Shown: positions 16,411-25,620 of the stretch, in pieces
Position numbering within the stretch: position 1 is the first letter of the stretch
Layout of the letters: each line of letters starts with the position of its first letter
NCBI GenBank assembly: GCA_964431965.1
Contig: CAYSLU010000058.1
Coordinates: 1 to 34,220 of the forward strand
Reading direction: 5' to 3'
Origin: CAYSLU01 sp964431965
GTDB taxonomy: Bacteria > Verrucomicrobiota > Kiritimatiellia > CAIKKV01 > CAYSLU01
DNA: 34,220 nt
Notes under the pieces: model-generated
The model's database searches: none
Told to the model about the DNA's origin: nothing
The model's input: the letters and a program-made list of their open reading frames with translations, nothing else
Made by a program: the position numbers and the translations under genes

Positions 16411-16438
16411 GGATGCCTCTCTGCGTGAATTGAAGCGG

Positions 16439-16467
16439 AGCATAGGGAATTGGTCGGTGCGGCGCAA
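16439..16467 (-). promoter_or_regulatory. Candidate promoter of the YetA-like gene
   Basis: On the minus strand TTGCGC (16467-16462), 17-base spacer, TATGCT (16444-16439). The start would be near 16432, leaving a leader of about 22 bases before ATG 16410. Confidence 0.4.
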
Positions 16468-16479
16468 TTGTGATATACG
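16450..16479 (+). promoter_or_regulatory. Candidate promoter of the GH50-like operon
   Basis: TTGGTC (16450-16455), then GATATA at 16472-16477 (16-base spacer) or TATACG at 16474-16479 (18-base spacer). It interleaves with the divergent candidate on the other strand, so the two polymerases could not bind at once. Confidence 0.35.
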
Positions 16480-16518
16480 AATCGGACCGCCGGTCGGCGG
16501 GCCCGTGGAGGACTGACC

Positions 16519-18507
16519 GTGGAGCATGTTGTTTCGGCAGACGCTTTTCGTGGGGCGCTTCGCACCGTACGGGGACGCCGGCGTTCCGGGTGGGGGCGGT
16601 TCGAGGTGTCGTCTGCGTCGTCCGGCGGCGTGGATGTCTCGGCTCGTGTCCGGACCGGCGCGTGCGCCGGGGCGCAGCACGCGTGGTTCGATGTGCTGCT
16701 CAATGGCGGGCGGTTCGTCACGTTCCGCTTCCGCCTGAGCTGCGGCGGGAAGACGGTCTTCAAGGGCGTCTTCTCGCCGCTCACCGAATGCCAGACGAGG
16801 ATTGTGCTGAGCCTTGCGGGCGCGGATCTGGCGGCTGTCGATGCGGTCCACATCGGCATCGAGCGCAAGACCGACCGGAGCGCGCGGTTCGCTTTCTCTC
16901 CCGTCACGTTCACCGACCACGAGCCGCCGGTGCTTCGCCAGCCCGCTCTGCCGCGCGGTCCGCTGGTGGACGAGATGGGGCTGAGCCGGCTGCACGACTG
17001 GCCCGGGAAGCCCGGCAGCGTGGCTGCGCTGAACGCCCGGCTGAAGACGGCGGTCCGCGCGGCGGCGACCCTGAGCTGGCCGAAGGACTTCTCCCGCTGG
17101 GGCGGGTGGAAGGGCTCGCGCATACGCTCTCCCGGCTTCTTCCGCACCCACCATGACGGTCGCCGCTGGTGGCTGGTCGATCCCGACGGTCATCTGTTCT
17201 GGTCGGCCGGGGCCGACTGCGTCCACGCCACGATCGACCACGAGAGCAAGATTGAGACGCGCCACATGGACCTGCGCGCGGCTCATGCGCATCTTCCGGG
17301 CGTGCTGGGAACGCTCGGGCGCGCCTACCGCGTGAACCCCTGGCACGGGAAGAGCGATCGCGAGTTCAACTACCTGGAGGCCAACTTCGCGCGCGCCTTC
17401 GGGCCGGAGCGGTGGTACGACGCCTGGCAGCAGGCCGCGTTCGGCGAGCTGCGGAGGATCGGGTTCAACACTGCGGCCGACTGGTCGGACGAGCACGCCG
17501 CCAGCCGCGCCGGCGTGCCGTATACGCGTGCGCTCGAGCTGGACCTGGCGTGCCCGCATACGCCCGTGATTGCGCCGGGCATGCCGGACGTGTTCCACGC
17601 GCAGTTCCGGCGCGATGCGGAAGCGGGCGCCGAGCGCCTGCGCGAGACGCGCGGCGACCCGGCGATGATCGGCTATTTCCTGAACAACGAGCCGGCGTGG
17701 CACGCGCATGCATGCGGCCCGGCGGAAGGCATGCTGCGCCAGACCGACGCGTGTGCGACGCGGGACGCACTCTCGGCGTGGCTGCGGAAGCGCTATCGGG
17801 GCGATGCCGGGCTGCGCGGCGCGTGGGGCATGCCCGTTTCGCAGGCCCGCATCCGGCGCGGGCGGTGGTCGGAGGGGCTGACGCCGGCCGCGGCCGAGGA
17901 TCTGAAGGCGTTCAGCACGCGGATCGTAGACCGCTACATCCGGGTGCTGTCGGCTGCGTGCCGCCGCGTAGACCCGGATCATCTGAACCTGGGCGTACGC
18001 TGGTGGTCGTTCCCTCCCGTGTGGGCGCTCAAGGGGATGGGCGCGTGCGATGTGATCAGCTTCAACTACTACGAGCCGAAGGTCGACATGGTGCCGTACA
18101 TGGGGGAGCGCGATCCGGCGGCGCCCGCCGTGCTCAGCCGGCTGAACCGCCCGTGCCTGGTGGGCGAGTGGCACTTCGGGTCGCTGGACGAGGGGCTGCC
18201 GAGCGCGGGGCTGCGCCGGGTGCGCGACTCGCGGGAGCGGGGTAAAGCCTATCGCGTGTACCTGGAGCACGCGGCCGCGCTCCCGTGGTGCGTGGGCGCG
18301 CACTGGTTCACGTTCTACGACCGGAATGCGCTCTACTGCGCGTCCTCGAACGAGAACTACGGCGTCGGGTTCATCGATGTGGCGCACGGCCGGCACGAGC
18401 CGATCTGCCGCGCGGCGCGGGCCAGCCACGAGCGCCTGTACTCGGTTGCATCCGGACGGGCCAGGCCCTTTGATGTGCCGGTCGAACATGTGTTTCCGTC
18501 CCGATAG
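16519..18507 (+). CDS. Clan GH-A glycoside hydrolase, GH50 (beta-agarase)-like
   Basis: 662 residues from GTG 16519 with GGAGG at 16507-16511. An N-terminal beta-sandwich (about residues 10-140) resembles a carbohydrate-binding module. The catalytic barrel opens with the agarase-like GFFRTHHDGRRWWLVDPDGH near residue 210. The retaining GH-A pair is visible: acid/base E391 in GYFLNNEPAW and nucleophile E550 in CLVGEWHFGSLDEG, whose wording is close to GH50 beta-agarases. There is no signal peptide, unlike typical secreted agarases, so it probably works on imported oligosaccharides. A GH42 beta-galactosidase follows after 45 bases, fitting stepwise beta-galactan breakdown. Substrate is inferred; related GH-A families cannot be excluded. 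Confidence 0.78.
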   Translation: MEHVVSADAFRGALRTVRGRRRSGWGRFEVSSASSGGVDVSARVRTGACAGAQHAWFDVLLNGGRFVTFRFRLSCGGKTVFKGVFSPLTECQTRIVLSLAGADLAAVDAVHIGIERKTDRSARFAFSPVTFTDHEPPVLRQPALPRGPLVDEMGLSRLHDWPGKPGSVAALNARLKTAVRAAATLSWPKDFSRWGGWKGSRIRSPGFFRTHHDGRRWWLVDPDGHLFWSAGADCVHATIDHESKIETRHMDLRAAHAHLPGVLGTLGRAYRVNPWHGKSDREFNYLEANFARAFGPERWYDAWQQAAFGELRRIGFNTAADWSDEHAASRAGVPYTRALELDLACPHTPVIAPGMPDVFHAQFRRDAEAGAERLRETRGDPAMIGYFLNNEPAWHAHACGPAEGMLRQTDACATRDALSAWLRKRYRGDAGLRGAWGMPVSQARIRRGRWSEGLTPAAAEDLKAFSTRIVDRYIRVLSAACRRVDPDHLNLGVRWWSFPPVWALKGMGACDVISFNYYEPKVDMVPYMGERDPAAPAVLSRLNRPCLVGEWHFGSLDEGLPSAGLRRVRDSRERGKAYRVYLEHAAALPWCVGAHWFTFYDRNALYCASSNENYGVGFIDVAHGRHEPICRAARASHERLYSVASGRARPFDVPVEHVFPSR

Positions 18508-18552
18508 CAGATGGAGATTGGCGAGAGCGTGACGTCACAGGAGGAATGAGCG

Positions 18553-20523
18553 ATGTACATCGGCGTTGACTACTACCCCGAGCACTGGCCGCAGTCGCGA
18601 TGGAAGACCGATGTCCGCCTGATGCGGAAGGCCGGCTTCAACGTGGTGCGGCTCGCGGAGTTCGCCTGGTCGAAGATGGAGCCTGAGGAGGGGCGGTTCG
18701 AGTTCGAGTGGCTCGACGAGATTCTGGGACTCCTGCGCCGCGAGGGGATCTCGGCCATCCTGGGCACGCCGACGGCGGCCATGCCGGCGTGGGCGCCGAG
18801 GCGCTACCCGGAGGTCATGGCTGAGCAGGCGGACGGCACGCGCCAGACCTGGGGCATTCGCAAGAACAACTGCTTCTCGTCCGGGACGTACCGCCTGCTA
18901 TCGGAGCGGATCACCCGCGCCATGGGCGAGCACTTCACGGCCACGCCGAACGTGATCGGTTGGCAGACCGACAACGAGTTCGGCGCGCCGGTGTGTCGCT
19001 GCGGGAGTTGCCTGGCGACGTTCCACGACTGGCTCCGCACGCGCTATGGCTCGCTCCAGGAGCTGAACCGGGCGTGGGGCACACACTTCTGGGGTCACAC
19101 GTTCGGCGAGTGGTCCGAGATCCCGTTCCCGGTCAACCCGCAGGGGCATAACCCGAGCGCCTGCCTGGACTGGGCCCGGTTCAACTCGTGGCTGAACGTG
19201 CGGTTCCAGCATGACCAGGTGCGCATCCTGCGCCGGACGTGTCCGAAGCACTTCGTCACGCACAACCTGATGGGGCTGTTCAAGGAGCTCGACTACTACG
19301 ATCTCGCGAAGGATCTGGACTTCGTCAGCTGGGACAACTATCCGGTCTGGGGCGCGCCCGATATGCGCTACGACGCGTCGCTGGCGGCCGACCTGATGCG
19401 GGGGATCAAGGGGCGGAACTTCTGGATCATGGAGCAGACGGCCGGCCCGGGGGGATGGGCGAGTATCGCCCGCAATCCGCGCCCCGGCGAGATTCGCGCC
19501 GTGGCTCATCAGCAGGTAGCACACGGGGCCGACGGAATGGTCTGGTTCCGGTGGCGCACCTGCACGGCCGGCCGGGAGCAGTACTGGCACGGGTTGCTCG
19601 GACACGACGGGAAGCCGGGGCGGCGCTACCGAGAGGCGGCGCGCACCGCGTCGGAGCTGAAGAAGCTGGCGCCCGTGCTGGCGGGCACCACGGTCGATGC
19701 GCGCGTGGCGATCATCTACGACTACGACAGCATCTGGGCGCAGGACTACCAGCCGGGCTACGCCGAGGGAGCGGCCCAGAACGCGATCCGCCGGTATCAC
19801 CGCGCCCTCTTCCGGGCCGGCGTGAACGTGGACCTGGTTCCCCCGTCCGCCGATCTCAGCCGGTACCGCGCCGTGTTCGCGCCGCACCTGTTCGTCATGC
19901 CCGACGAGCTGGCCCGGCGGCTCGACGCGTGGGTCCGGCAGGGCGGCGTGCTGGTCGCAGACATCCGCACCGGCGTGAAGGATGGGACGAACTTGTGTCA
20001 CGACCGCACGCTCCCGGGACTCCTGGGTCCGGCAATGGGAATCCGGATCGACGAGTACGAAGGTCTGACGGGCCAGATTGCCTACGAGGCGACCGGGACC
20101 GACGCGTTCCCAGGCACGTTCAGCGGCTCGCAGTATGCGGACTGGGTGATTCCGGAGCGGGCGGAAAAGCTCGTGGGCTACACGCCGTGGCACATGGCGC
20201 CGTACGCGGCGCTGACGCGGAACGCCCACGGTAAGGGCGCGGGGTGGTATGTCGGCACGGTGATGAAGGAGGATGCGTTCTACGACCAGCTCATCGACGG
20301 CGTGCTGGCTGATGCGCGGCTGCGGCCGACGCTGCGCCCGCCGGCTGGAGTCGAGATGTCGGTGCGCCGGGGCGGCGGGCGGCGGATTCTCTTCGTCGTG
20401 AACCACACCGAGGAGCGGAAGTCTGTTCCGGTTCCAGCGGGCAAGCGCGAGCTGCTCGCCGGGCGGCGCACGGGGGGCACGCTGGATCTGGACCGGCACG
20501 GCGTGGCGGTGATCGAGCTGTAG
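18553..20523 (+). CDS. GH42 beta-galactosidase
   Basis: Retaining beta-galactosidase that releases terminal galactose from oligosaccharides; 656 residues, the usual length. All GH42 parts are seen: N-terminal YIGVDYYPEHWP, catalytic acid/base E142 in WQTDNEFG, nucleophile E294 in WIMEQTAG, a trimerisation-type Rossmann domain (about 390-590) and a small C-terminal beta domain. The structural zinc cluster of the family is complete (C107, C148, C150, C153; CRCGSC). No signal peptide. AGGAGG at 18539-18544 precedes ATG 18553. Works in line with the upstream GH50-like enzyme and the downstream kinase-type sugar metabolism. Galactose versus other beta-galactoside substrates cannot be told. Confidence 0.95.
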   Translation: MYIGVDYYPEHWPQSRWKTDVRLMRKAGFNVVRLAEFAWSKMEPEEGRFEFEWLDEILGLLRREGISAILGTPTAAMPAWAPRRYPEVMAEQADGTRQTWGIRKNNCFSSGTYRLLSERITRAMGEHFTATPNVIGWQTDNEFGAPVCRCGSCLATFHDWLRTRYGSLQELNRAWGTHFWGHTFGEWSEIPFPVNPQGHNPSACLDWARFNSWLNVRFQHDQVRILRRTCPKHFVTHNLMGLFKELDYYDLAKDLDFVSWDNYPVWGAPDMRYDASLAADLMRGIKGRNFWIMEQTAGPGGWASIARNPRPGEIRAVAHQQVAHGADGMVWFRWRTCTAGREQYWHGLLGHDGKPGRRYREAARTASELKKLAPVLAGTTVDARVAIIYDYDSIWAQDYQPGYAEGAAQNAIRRYHRALFRAGVNVDLVPPSADLSRYRAVFAPHLFVMPDELARRLDAWVRQGGVLVADIRTGVKDGTNLCHDRTLPGLLGPAMGIRIDEYEGLTGQIAYEATGTDAFPGTFSGSQYADWVIPERAEKLVGYTPWHMAPYAALTRNAHGKGAGWYVGTVMKEDAFYDQLIDGVLADARLRPTLRPPAGVEMSVRRGGGRRILFVVNHTEERKSVPVPAGKRELLAGRRTGGTLDLDRHGVAVIEL

Positions 20524-20544
20524 GCGGCCGGAGCGGAGGTGCTG

Positions 20545-23500
20545 ATGCGGTCCTCGGGTGCGTGGTGGCAGGTTGCCGCAGCGGCAATGGGCGTCGCGGT
20601 GGGGGCGTCGGGCGCGACGCTGTGCGTCGCGACCAACGGAGCGGATGCAGGTGCGCGTGACAGCTGGAGCACGGCCTATACGAGCATTCAGAGCGCGCTG
20701 AACTCCGCCGCGTCGGGCGATGTGGTCGCCGTCGCCGGCCACGTCTTCGCGCTGACCAATCAGCTCGTGTGGACGAGTTCGTTCGTGACGGTGCGGGGAG
20801 GCTATGCCGCGGCGAATGACGCGGATATACCCGGGGCGCGCGACGCGACCGGCTGGCCGACGGTCATCACGCGCGCGAGCGGGAACATGCGCCTGCTCAT
20901 GGCGGGACGCGTGACGAACGGGGTGCTCGAGGGGGTCAGCCTGACCGGCGGCTCGCTGACCGGGCTGGCGGGGGCCGGCCGGGGCGGGGCGGTGTTTGCC
21001 TCGAACTGCGTCGACCTGCTGCTCGCGGACTGCTCGATCACGAACAACGCGCTGTCGGACAACAGCGTGGCTCGGGGCGGGGGGGTGTGCCAGGAGGGCG
21101 GCTCGCTGACCCTCAGCAACTGCGTGATCCGCGACAACTCGGCGTACGGGGCCGGAAACGGTCAAGTCATGGGGGCGGGGGTGCACGTGGCCTCGGGCAC
21201 GGGGCTTCTGGTGAACTGCGTTCTGGCGCACAACACCGGCGCTACGGGTGTGAATCCGGCTCAGGGCGGCGCTCTGTGGAGCGGCGGCTTCGTGCTGCTT
21301 CGGAATACTCTCCTGGTCGGGAATGTCGTTCCGGGCGGAGGGAGCGCCGTGCAGACCGCCTCCGGATCGACTTGGATTGAGAACTGCACGGTCGCCTGCA
21401 ACTATCTGCAGGGCGTGGCCCGCTCCGGCGGGACGCTGGGCGTGACCAATTCGGTTCTATGGGCGAATGGCGATGACGTCACCGGCGCTGTGACGCTCGG
21501 CAGCTGCGACATCGAGGACGGCGACGGCCTCGGCACGAACGGGTGCTTCTCGGGCGATCCGCTCTTTGAATCCGGGTTCTACCTGGCGACGAACAGTCCC
21601 TGCGCCGATGCGGGCGGCGTGCCGGCTGGCGTCGGGGGCCTCGATATGCGGACCACGCGGACCGACGGCGCCGGCGACACCGGACCGGCTGATCTGGGCT
21701 ATCACTACGCGGCGGGTTTCGACACGGCGTACGCTGACATCTACGTCGCGTCCGGGGGCTCGGACGCCAACAGCGGAACGAACATCGCGCAGCCGTTCGG
21801 GACGATCACCCGGGCCTTGGCTGTTGCCCGGGATGGGTCCCGCATCCACGTGCTTGCGGGGCGCTACACCAGCAGCCAGGAGACGATGCCGCTTCAGGTG
21901 TCGGGGCGGGCCGGTCTGCAGATCCTGGGCGAAGGGTGGGGCACGACCATCGTTGACGCACTGGCTCGGACCCGCGTCCTGACCATCACCGACAACCTGG
22001 CTCCTATTCGCATCGAGGGGCTGAGCATCACGGGGGGGCGAACGAACAGCGTGACTATCCCGCACCCCGATACGGGCGACGGCGGCGGGATCTTCATTCG
22101 GGACTGCGCGGACGTCTTCGTCGTCGCGTGCGCCATCACGAACAACTCGTGTTCCGACACGGTCAACGCCTACGGCGGGGGAGTCTCGGCTCAGTCGAGC
22201 GGACTCGCGATCTCGAACAGCCTTGTGGCCGGGAACACCGCCTCCGGTGCGGGGAACGGTGTGGGCTACGGCGGAGGGGTTGCCGTTCAGTCGGGATCCC
22301 TTCGGCTGTGGGGGTGCGAGATGGCTGAGAACGTGGCGCTGGCGGCTGGAAAGGCGGGCTTCGGCGCTGCGGTGTACAGCTCGGCTGGATCCGCGCAACT
22401 GCGGAACTGCCTGGTCCGGGCCAACCCGGTGGCCTATGCGATCGGGGGTGCCGTGTACGGCAAGGCCGGCTCGCTGTCGGTTGAGAGCTGTACCCTGGCC
22501 TACAACGGCGTCGTGGGAATCTGTCGGACGGGCGGGCTGGTGGCCGTGACGAACTCGATCCTGTGGGGGAACGGCGACGACGTGGCGGGTGCGGTGGCGC
22601 TGTCTCACTGCGATATAGGGAACGGGGACAGCAACGGGGTGAACGGCTGCATCAGCGCCGATCCGGGCTTTGAGTTCGGATTCAGGCTGGCCGACGGGAG
22701 CCCCTGCGTGGACGCGGGAACGAACGCTTCCGTTATGTGGGGCCTTGACTCGCTCACGACCCGGCGCGACGGGGGCGTGGATGGCGGACGCGTCGATCTG
22801 GGCTATCACTATCCGGCCGGCGCCGTGCCGGGAGGGTACTCCGAGATATACGTGTCGCCGGCAGGCCACGACCTCCATGCCGGGACGAACTGGGCCGAGG
22901 CATTCCGGACGATCACGCGGGCGCTGGCGGTGGCGGCCGATGGAAGCGCCATCCATGTCGGCCCGGGGCTATACACAAACGGGCTCGAGCGGTTCCCGCT
23001 CGTCGCGGCCGGGCGGAGCGGGTTGCGGATCGTGGGATCGGGAAGCGCCGACTGCGTGGTCAACGCCATGGGCGCCGGGCGTGTGCTGGAGCTGAGGAAC
23101 AACAGCGGACGCGCCTGGGTTGAGGGCATGACGTTCATGGGCGGGCGGACAAACGACGTTACGGCCCCGTATGCGAACACGGGCGACGGCGCCGGCCTGT
23201 TCATCGAGAACTGCGGCGATCTGACGGTGGCCGGCTGCGTCATTGCGGACAACAGCTGCTCGGATTCCGTGCTCGCGCAGGGGGGCGGGGTGCGCGTGGG
23301 CGCCAGCGTGGTGACGCTCAGCAACTGCGTCATCCGTGGGAACTCGGCGAACGGCGCCGGCAATGGTATCGGGCAGGGCGGCGGGATCGCGCTCGTGTCG
23401 GGCACGCTGTCGTGTCGCGAGTGCGTGGTGGTGAGCAACCGCACGACCAACTATGGCTACGGCGGCGGCATCTACAGCGCCGGGAGCGGGCGGATCCGCA

Positions 23501-24009
23501 GCGCCCTGGTGGCCCGGAACGCGTCGACGACGCTGGGCGATGGGATCTACGTGGCGGGCGGCGCGCTCGGGTGCGATGGGGTGACGATCGCCGACAACAA
23601 CGGAGAGGGCGCCGTGTGCGCCGCCGGCGGCGCTCTGTCGATCTCAAACGCGATCCTGTGGGGGAATGGCGACGATGTAACGGGGCGTATTGATATCGCG
23701 TACTGCGATGTCGAGGACGGCGACAGCAACGGCGTCAACGGCTGCCTGTCGGCTGATCCGCTCTTCGCCGAGACGGTCTTCTATCACCTGGAGTCGACGA
23801 CCGGCGTCTACACGAACGGGTTCTTCAGCGGCGGGGGATGGGGCGCATCGGCCCGGATGAGCCCCTGCATCGACCGGGGGGCGCCTGAAGCGGAGTGGGG
23901 TCGGGAGCCGCGTCCCAACGGGCGACGGCTCAACCTGGGCGCGTACGGGAACACGGCGGTGGCATCGCTAAGCCCGGTTCCGTCGGGCGCGATGATCCGG
24001 GTGCATTGA
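20545..24009 (+). CDS. Secreted protein with three tandem beta-helix modules
   Basis: 1154 residues from ATG 20545 (GGAGG at 20535-20539; GTG 20539 is two codons earlier). A signal peptide covers about residues 1-24. The rest is a right-handed beta-helix sequence rich in Asn ladders and in GGG-V/I-turns (ITNNALSDNSVARGGGV, NCVIRDNSAYGAGNG). It consists of three modules of about 370 residues, starting near 20620, 21737 and 22842. Each begins with an I-Y-V-A/S stretch, then T-I-T-R-A-L-A-V, and closes with S-I-L-W-G-N-G-D-D-V, then a C-D-I-E-D-G-D strand, N-G-C, and a S-P-C-x-D-x-G turn. No catalytic or sorting domain is recognisable. It is probably an exported carbohydrate-binding or surface protein; a lyase function is not excluded. 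Confidence 0.85.
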   Translation: MRSSGAWWQVAAAAMGVAVGASGATLCVATNGADAGARDSWSTAYTSIQSALNSAASGDVVAVAGHVFALTNQLVWTSSFVTVRGGYAAANDADIPGARDATGWPTVITRASGNMRLLMAGRVTNGVLEGVSLTGGSLTGLAGAGRGGAVFASNCVDLLLADCSITNNALSDNSVARGGGVCQEGGSLTLSNCVIRDNSAYGAGNGQVMGAGVHVASGTGLLVNCVLAHNTGATGVNPAQGGALWSGGFVLLRNTLLVGNVVPGGGSAVQTASGSTWIENCTVACNYLQGVARSGGTLGVTNSVLWANGDDVTGAVTLGSCDIEDGDGLGTNGCFSGDPLFESGFYLATNSPCADAGGVPAGVGGLDMRTTRTDGAGDTGPADLGYHYAAGFDTAYADIYVASGGSDANSGTNIAQPFGTITRALAVARDGSRIHVLAGRYTSSQETMPLQVSGRAGLQILGEGWGTTIVDALARTRVLTITDNLAPIRIEGLSITGGRTNSVTIPHPDTGDGGGIFIRDCADVFVVACAITNNSCSDTVNAYGGGVSAQSSGLAISNSLVAGNTASGAGNGVGYGGGVAVQSGSLRLWGCEMAENVALAAGKAGFGAAVYSSAGSAQLRNCLVRANPVAYAIGGAVYGKAGSLSVESCTLAYNGVVGICRTGGLVAVTNSILWGNGDDVAGAVALSHCDIGNGDSNGVNGCISADPGFEFGFRLADGSPCVDAGTNASVMWGLDSLTTRRDGGVDGGRVDLGYHYPAGAVPGGYSEIYVSPAGHDLHAGTNWAEAFRTITRALAVAADGSAIHVGPGLYTNGLERFPLVAAGRSGLRIVGSGSADCVVNAMGAGRVLELRNNSGRAWVEGMTFMGGRTNDVTAPYANTGDGAGLFIENCGDLTVAGCVIADNSCSDSVLAQGGGVRVGASVVTLSNCVIRGNSANGAGNGIGQGGGIALVSGTLSCRECVVVSNRTTNYGYGGGIYSAGSGRIRSALVARNASTTLGDGIYVAGGALGCDGVTIADNNGEGAVCAAGGALSISNAILWGNGDDVTGRIDIAYCDVEDGDSNGVNGCLSADPLFAETVFYHLESTTGVYTNGFFSGGGWGASARMSPCIDRGAPEAEWGREPRPNGRRLNLGAYGNTAVASLSPVPSGAMIRVH

Positions 24010-24045
24010 CGCGGCGCGCGAGCGCGACCGAGACAGGGGAGCAGC

Positions 24046-25590
24046 ATGAAGAAGAGCGCGGCGAGGACGGCGGGGACGCCGGTCATTGACATCAATACGT
24101 CGTTTGGCCGCCGAGTCGATCCCGACCCGCGATTCTCGGCCGAGGCGCTTGGGGCGGCCATGGATGAGCGCGGCGTGGCGCTGGCGCTGACGCATTCCAT
24201 GCAGGGCGTGGAGTACTATCCGGCCGGCGGAAATGACGATGCGGTGCAGCTCGCGGCACGAGACGGCCGGTTCATTCCGGTCTGCACGGTCAATCCGCGC
24301 GCGGCGCTGGAGTGGCGGGGCGAGATCGACCGGTGCCTCGATGCGGGCGCGCGGGTGTTTCGGTTCTTTCCCGCCTATCAGGGGTGGATGCCGGAGTCGC
24401 GGGCGTTCCGCCGCATCGCGGAGCATCTGCAGGGGCGGGGCGCGGTGGCCGTCATGTCGGTGTCCGAGCGGGGGGGCGAGTGGCAGACCGTGCGGCAGCT
24501 GGCGGAAGCTACGGCGGATCTGGGGCTGTCCGTGATCCTGGCCGAGCCGCACTACAGCAACATCCCGGAGGTGCTGGCGGTCATGCTGGAGCACCCGCAC
24601 CTCTACGCGGATACGAGCCTGCTGGCCACCGTGGGATCAGTCGAACTGCTGGCCCGGGAGGTCGGCGCCCGGCGTCTGCTGTTTGGCTCGGCGGCGCCGT
24701 GGAACCCGATCCAGAAGGCGCTCAACGAAGTGCTTGAGGCCGATCTGACCGACGCGGATAAGTCAGCCATTCTGTCCGGCAACGCGCGCCGGCTTCTGGG
24801 GATCTCCTCCGCGCGTCTCGCGGGCCGCCCCGTCCTGCAATCGCTCGAGCCCTTCCGGTTCGATGAGGAGCTGGTGGACGTCCATTCGCACCTGGGCTAC
24901 TGGGCGCTGATGACGAAGCAGGAGCACTATGACCCGGCTGCGATGATCGGGCGCATGAAGCGGTTCGGTATCACCCGGAGCATCGTATCGTCGTACGAGA
25001 GCATGCGGTACGACATCGCCGCCGGGAACCGGGCCGTGATGGCGGCGATCGAGGGGCATCCGGAGCTGCGGGGGTACGTGGAAGTCGATCCTCACCACCT
25101 GGAGCTGTCGTGTGCGGAGATGGACCGCTACTACGGCCGCCCGAACGTTGTGGGTTGCGAAGTCGAGCTGACGCACATTCCGTGTCCGACCGGGAGCGAG
25201 GCGGTGCGGCGCCTGATGGCGGAGGTGGCGCGGCGCGGCAAGCCGATTCTGTTCATGCCGGCGGGCGGGGGGGACGCGGGGGCCGAGCGCGAGCTGGGGC
25301 GGGCGAATCCGGGGCTTTCGATCATTCACGCCCACGGGTTCGACGCGGACTGGGCGCGGGTCGTAAAGGACACCCCGAATATTCACGTCGAGTACTGCCT
25401 GAGCCGCGCCACGCATCTGCACGTGCGGGAAGGGCTGGACATTCTGGGTCCGGAGCGGGTGCTGTTCGGCACGGATCAGACGCTGCTCAGCGTCGGGGCC
25501 GCCGTGGGCTTGTATCGCGACGCGGAAATGAGCCCGGCCGAGCGCCGGCTCGTGCTCGGCGGCAACGCCCGGCGGCTGTTTCGGATGTGA
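24046..25590 (+). CDS. Double amidohydrolase-2 protein with a degenerate N-terminal half
   Basis: 514 residues, about twice the usual size of an amidohydrolase-2 (metal-dependent TIM-barrel hydrolase or decarboxylase) domain. The two halves are homologous. They end alike, with SAILSGNARRLLGI near residue 255 and RLVLGGNARRLFRM at the C-terminus, and begin alike (VIDINTSFG and LVDVHSHLG). The C-terminal half keeps the metal set: H280-x-H282, H428/H430 in IIHAHG and D477 in FGTDQ. In the N-terminal half the HxH pair is N17/S19 and the GTD becomes GSA, so it cannot bind metal in the standard way. The ATG follows GGGGAG. Context suggests a role in sugar-acid or aromatic side-group metabolism, but no substrate can be named. 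Confidence 0.85.
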   Translation: MKKSAARTAGTPVIDINTSFGRRVDPDPRFSAEALGAAMDERGVALALTHSMQGVEYYPAGGNDDAVQLAARDGRFIPVCTVNPRAALEWRGEIDRCLDAGARVFRFFPAYQGWMPESRAFRRIAEHLQGRGAVAVMSVSERGGEWQTVRQLAEATADLGLSVILAEPHYSNIPEVLAVMLEHPHLYADTSLLATVGSVELLAREVGARRLLFGSAAPWNPIQKALNEVLEADLTDADKSAILSGNARRLLGISSARLAGRPVLQSLEPFRFDEELVDVHSHLGYWALMTKQEHYDPAAMIGRMKRFGITRSIVSSYESMRYDIAAGNRAVMAAIEGHPELRGYVEVDPHHLELSCAEMDRYYGRPNVVGCEVELTHIPCPTGSEAVRRLMAEVARRGKPILFMPAGGGDAGAERELGRANPGLSIIHAHGFDADWARVVKDTPNIHVEYCLSRATHLHVREGLDILGPERVLFGTDQTLLSVGAAVGLYRDAEMSPAERRLVLGGNARRLFRM

Positions 25591-25620
25591 GGCGCCGGAG
25601 GGCCGCCGCACAGCGCCCGG

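Noticed and set aside
16411..18489. A long upstream extension of the YetA-like frame, opposite the GH50-like gene
   Set aside because: Arg/Pro-rich, no motif, and the AGAGAGG site and RIFT-barrel start lie at 16410.
18898..21231. A 777-codon minus-strand open frame opposite GH42 and the beta-helix gene
   Set aside because: Low-complexity antisense shadow; the opposite strand has intact catalytic motifs.
21457..22956. A 499-codon minus-strand open frame within the beta-helix region
   Set aside because: Antisense to the module repeats; composition follows them and no start signal is present.
20620..24009. Regular repeats that might be taken for a CRISPR or satellite array
   Set aside because: The period is about 1.1 kb, in frame, and encodes protein modules; there are no short direct repeats with spacers.
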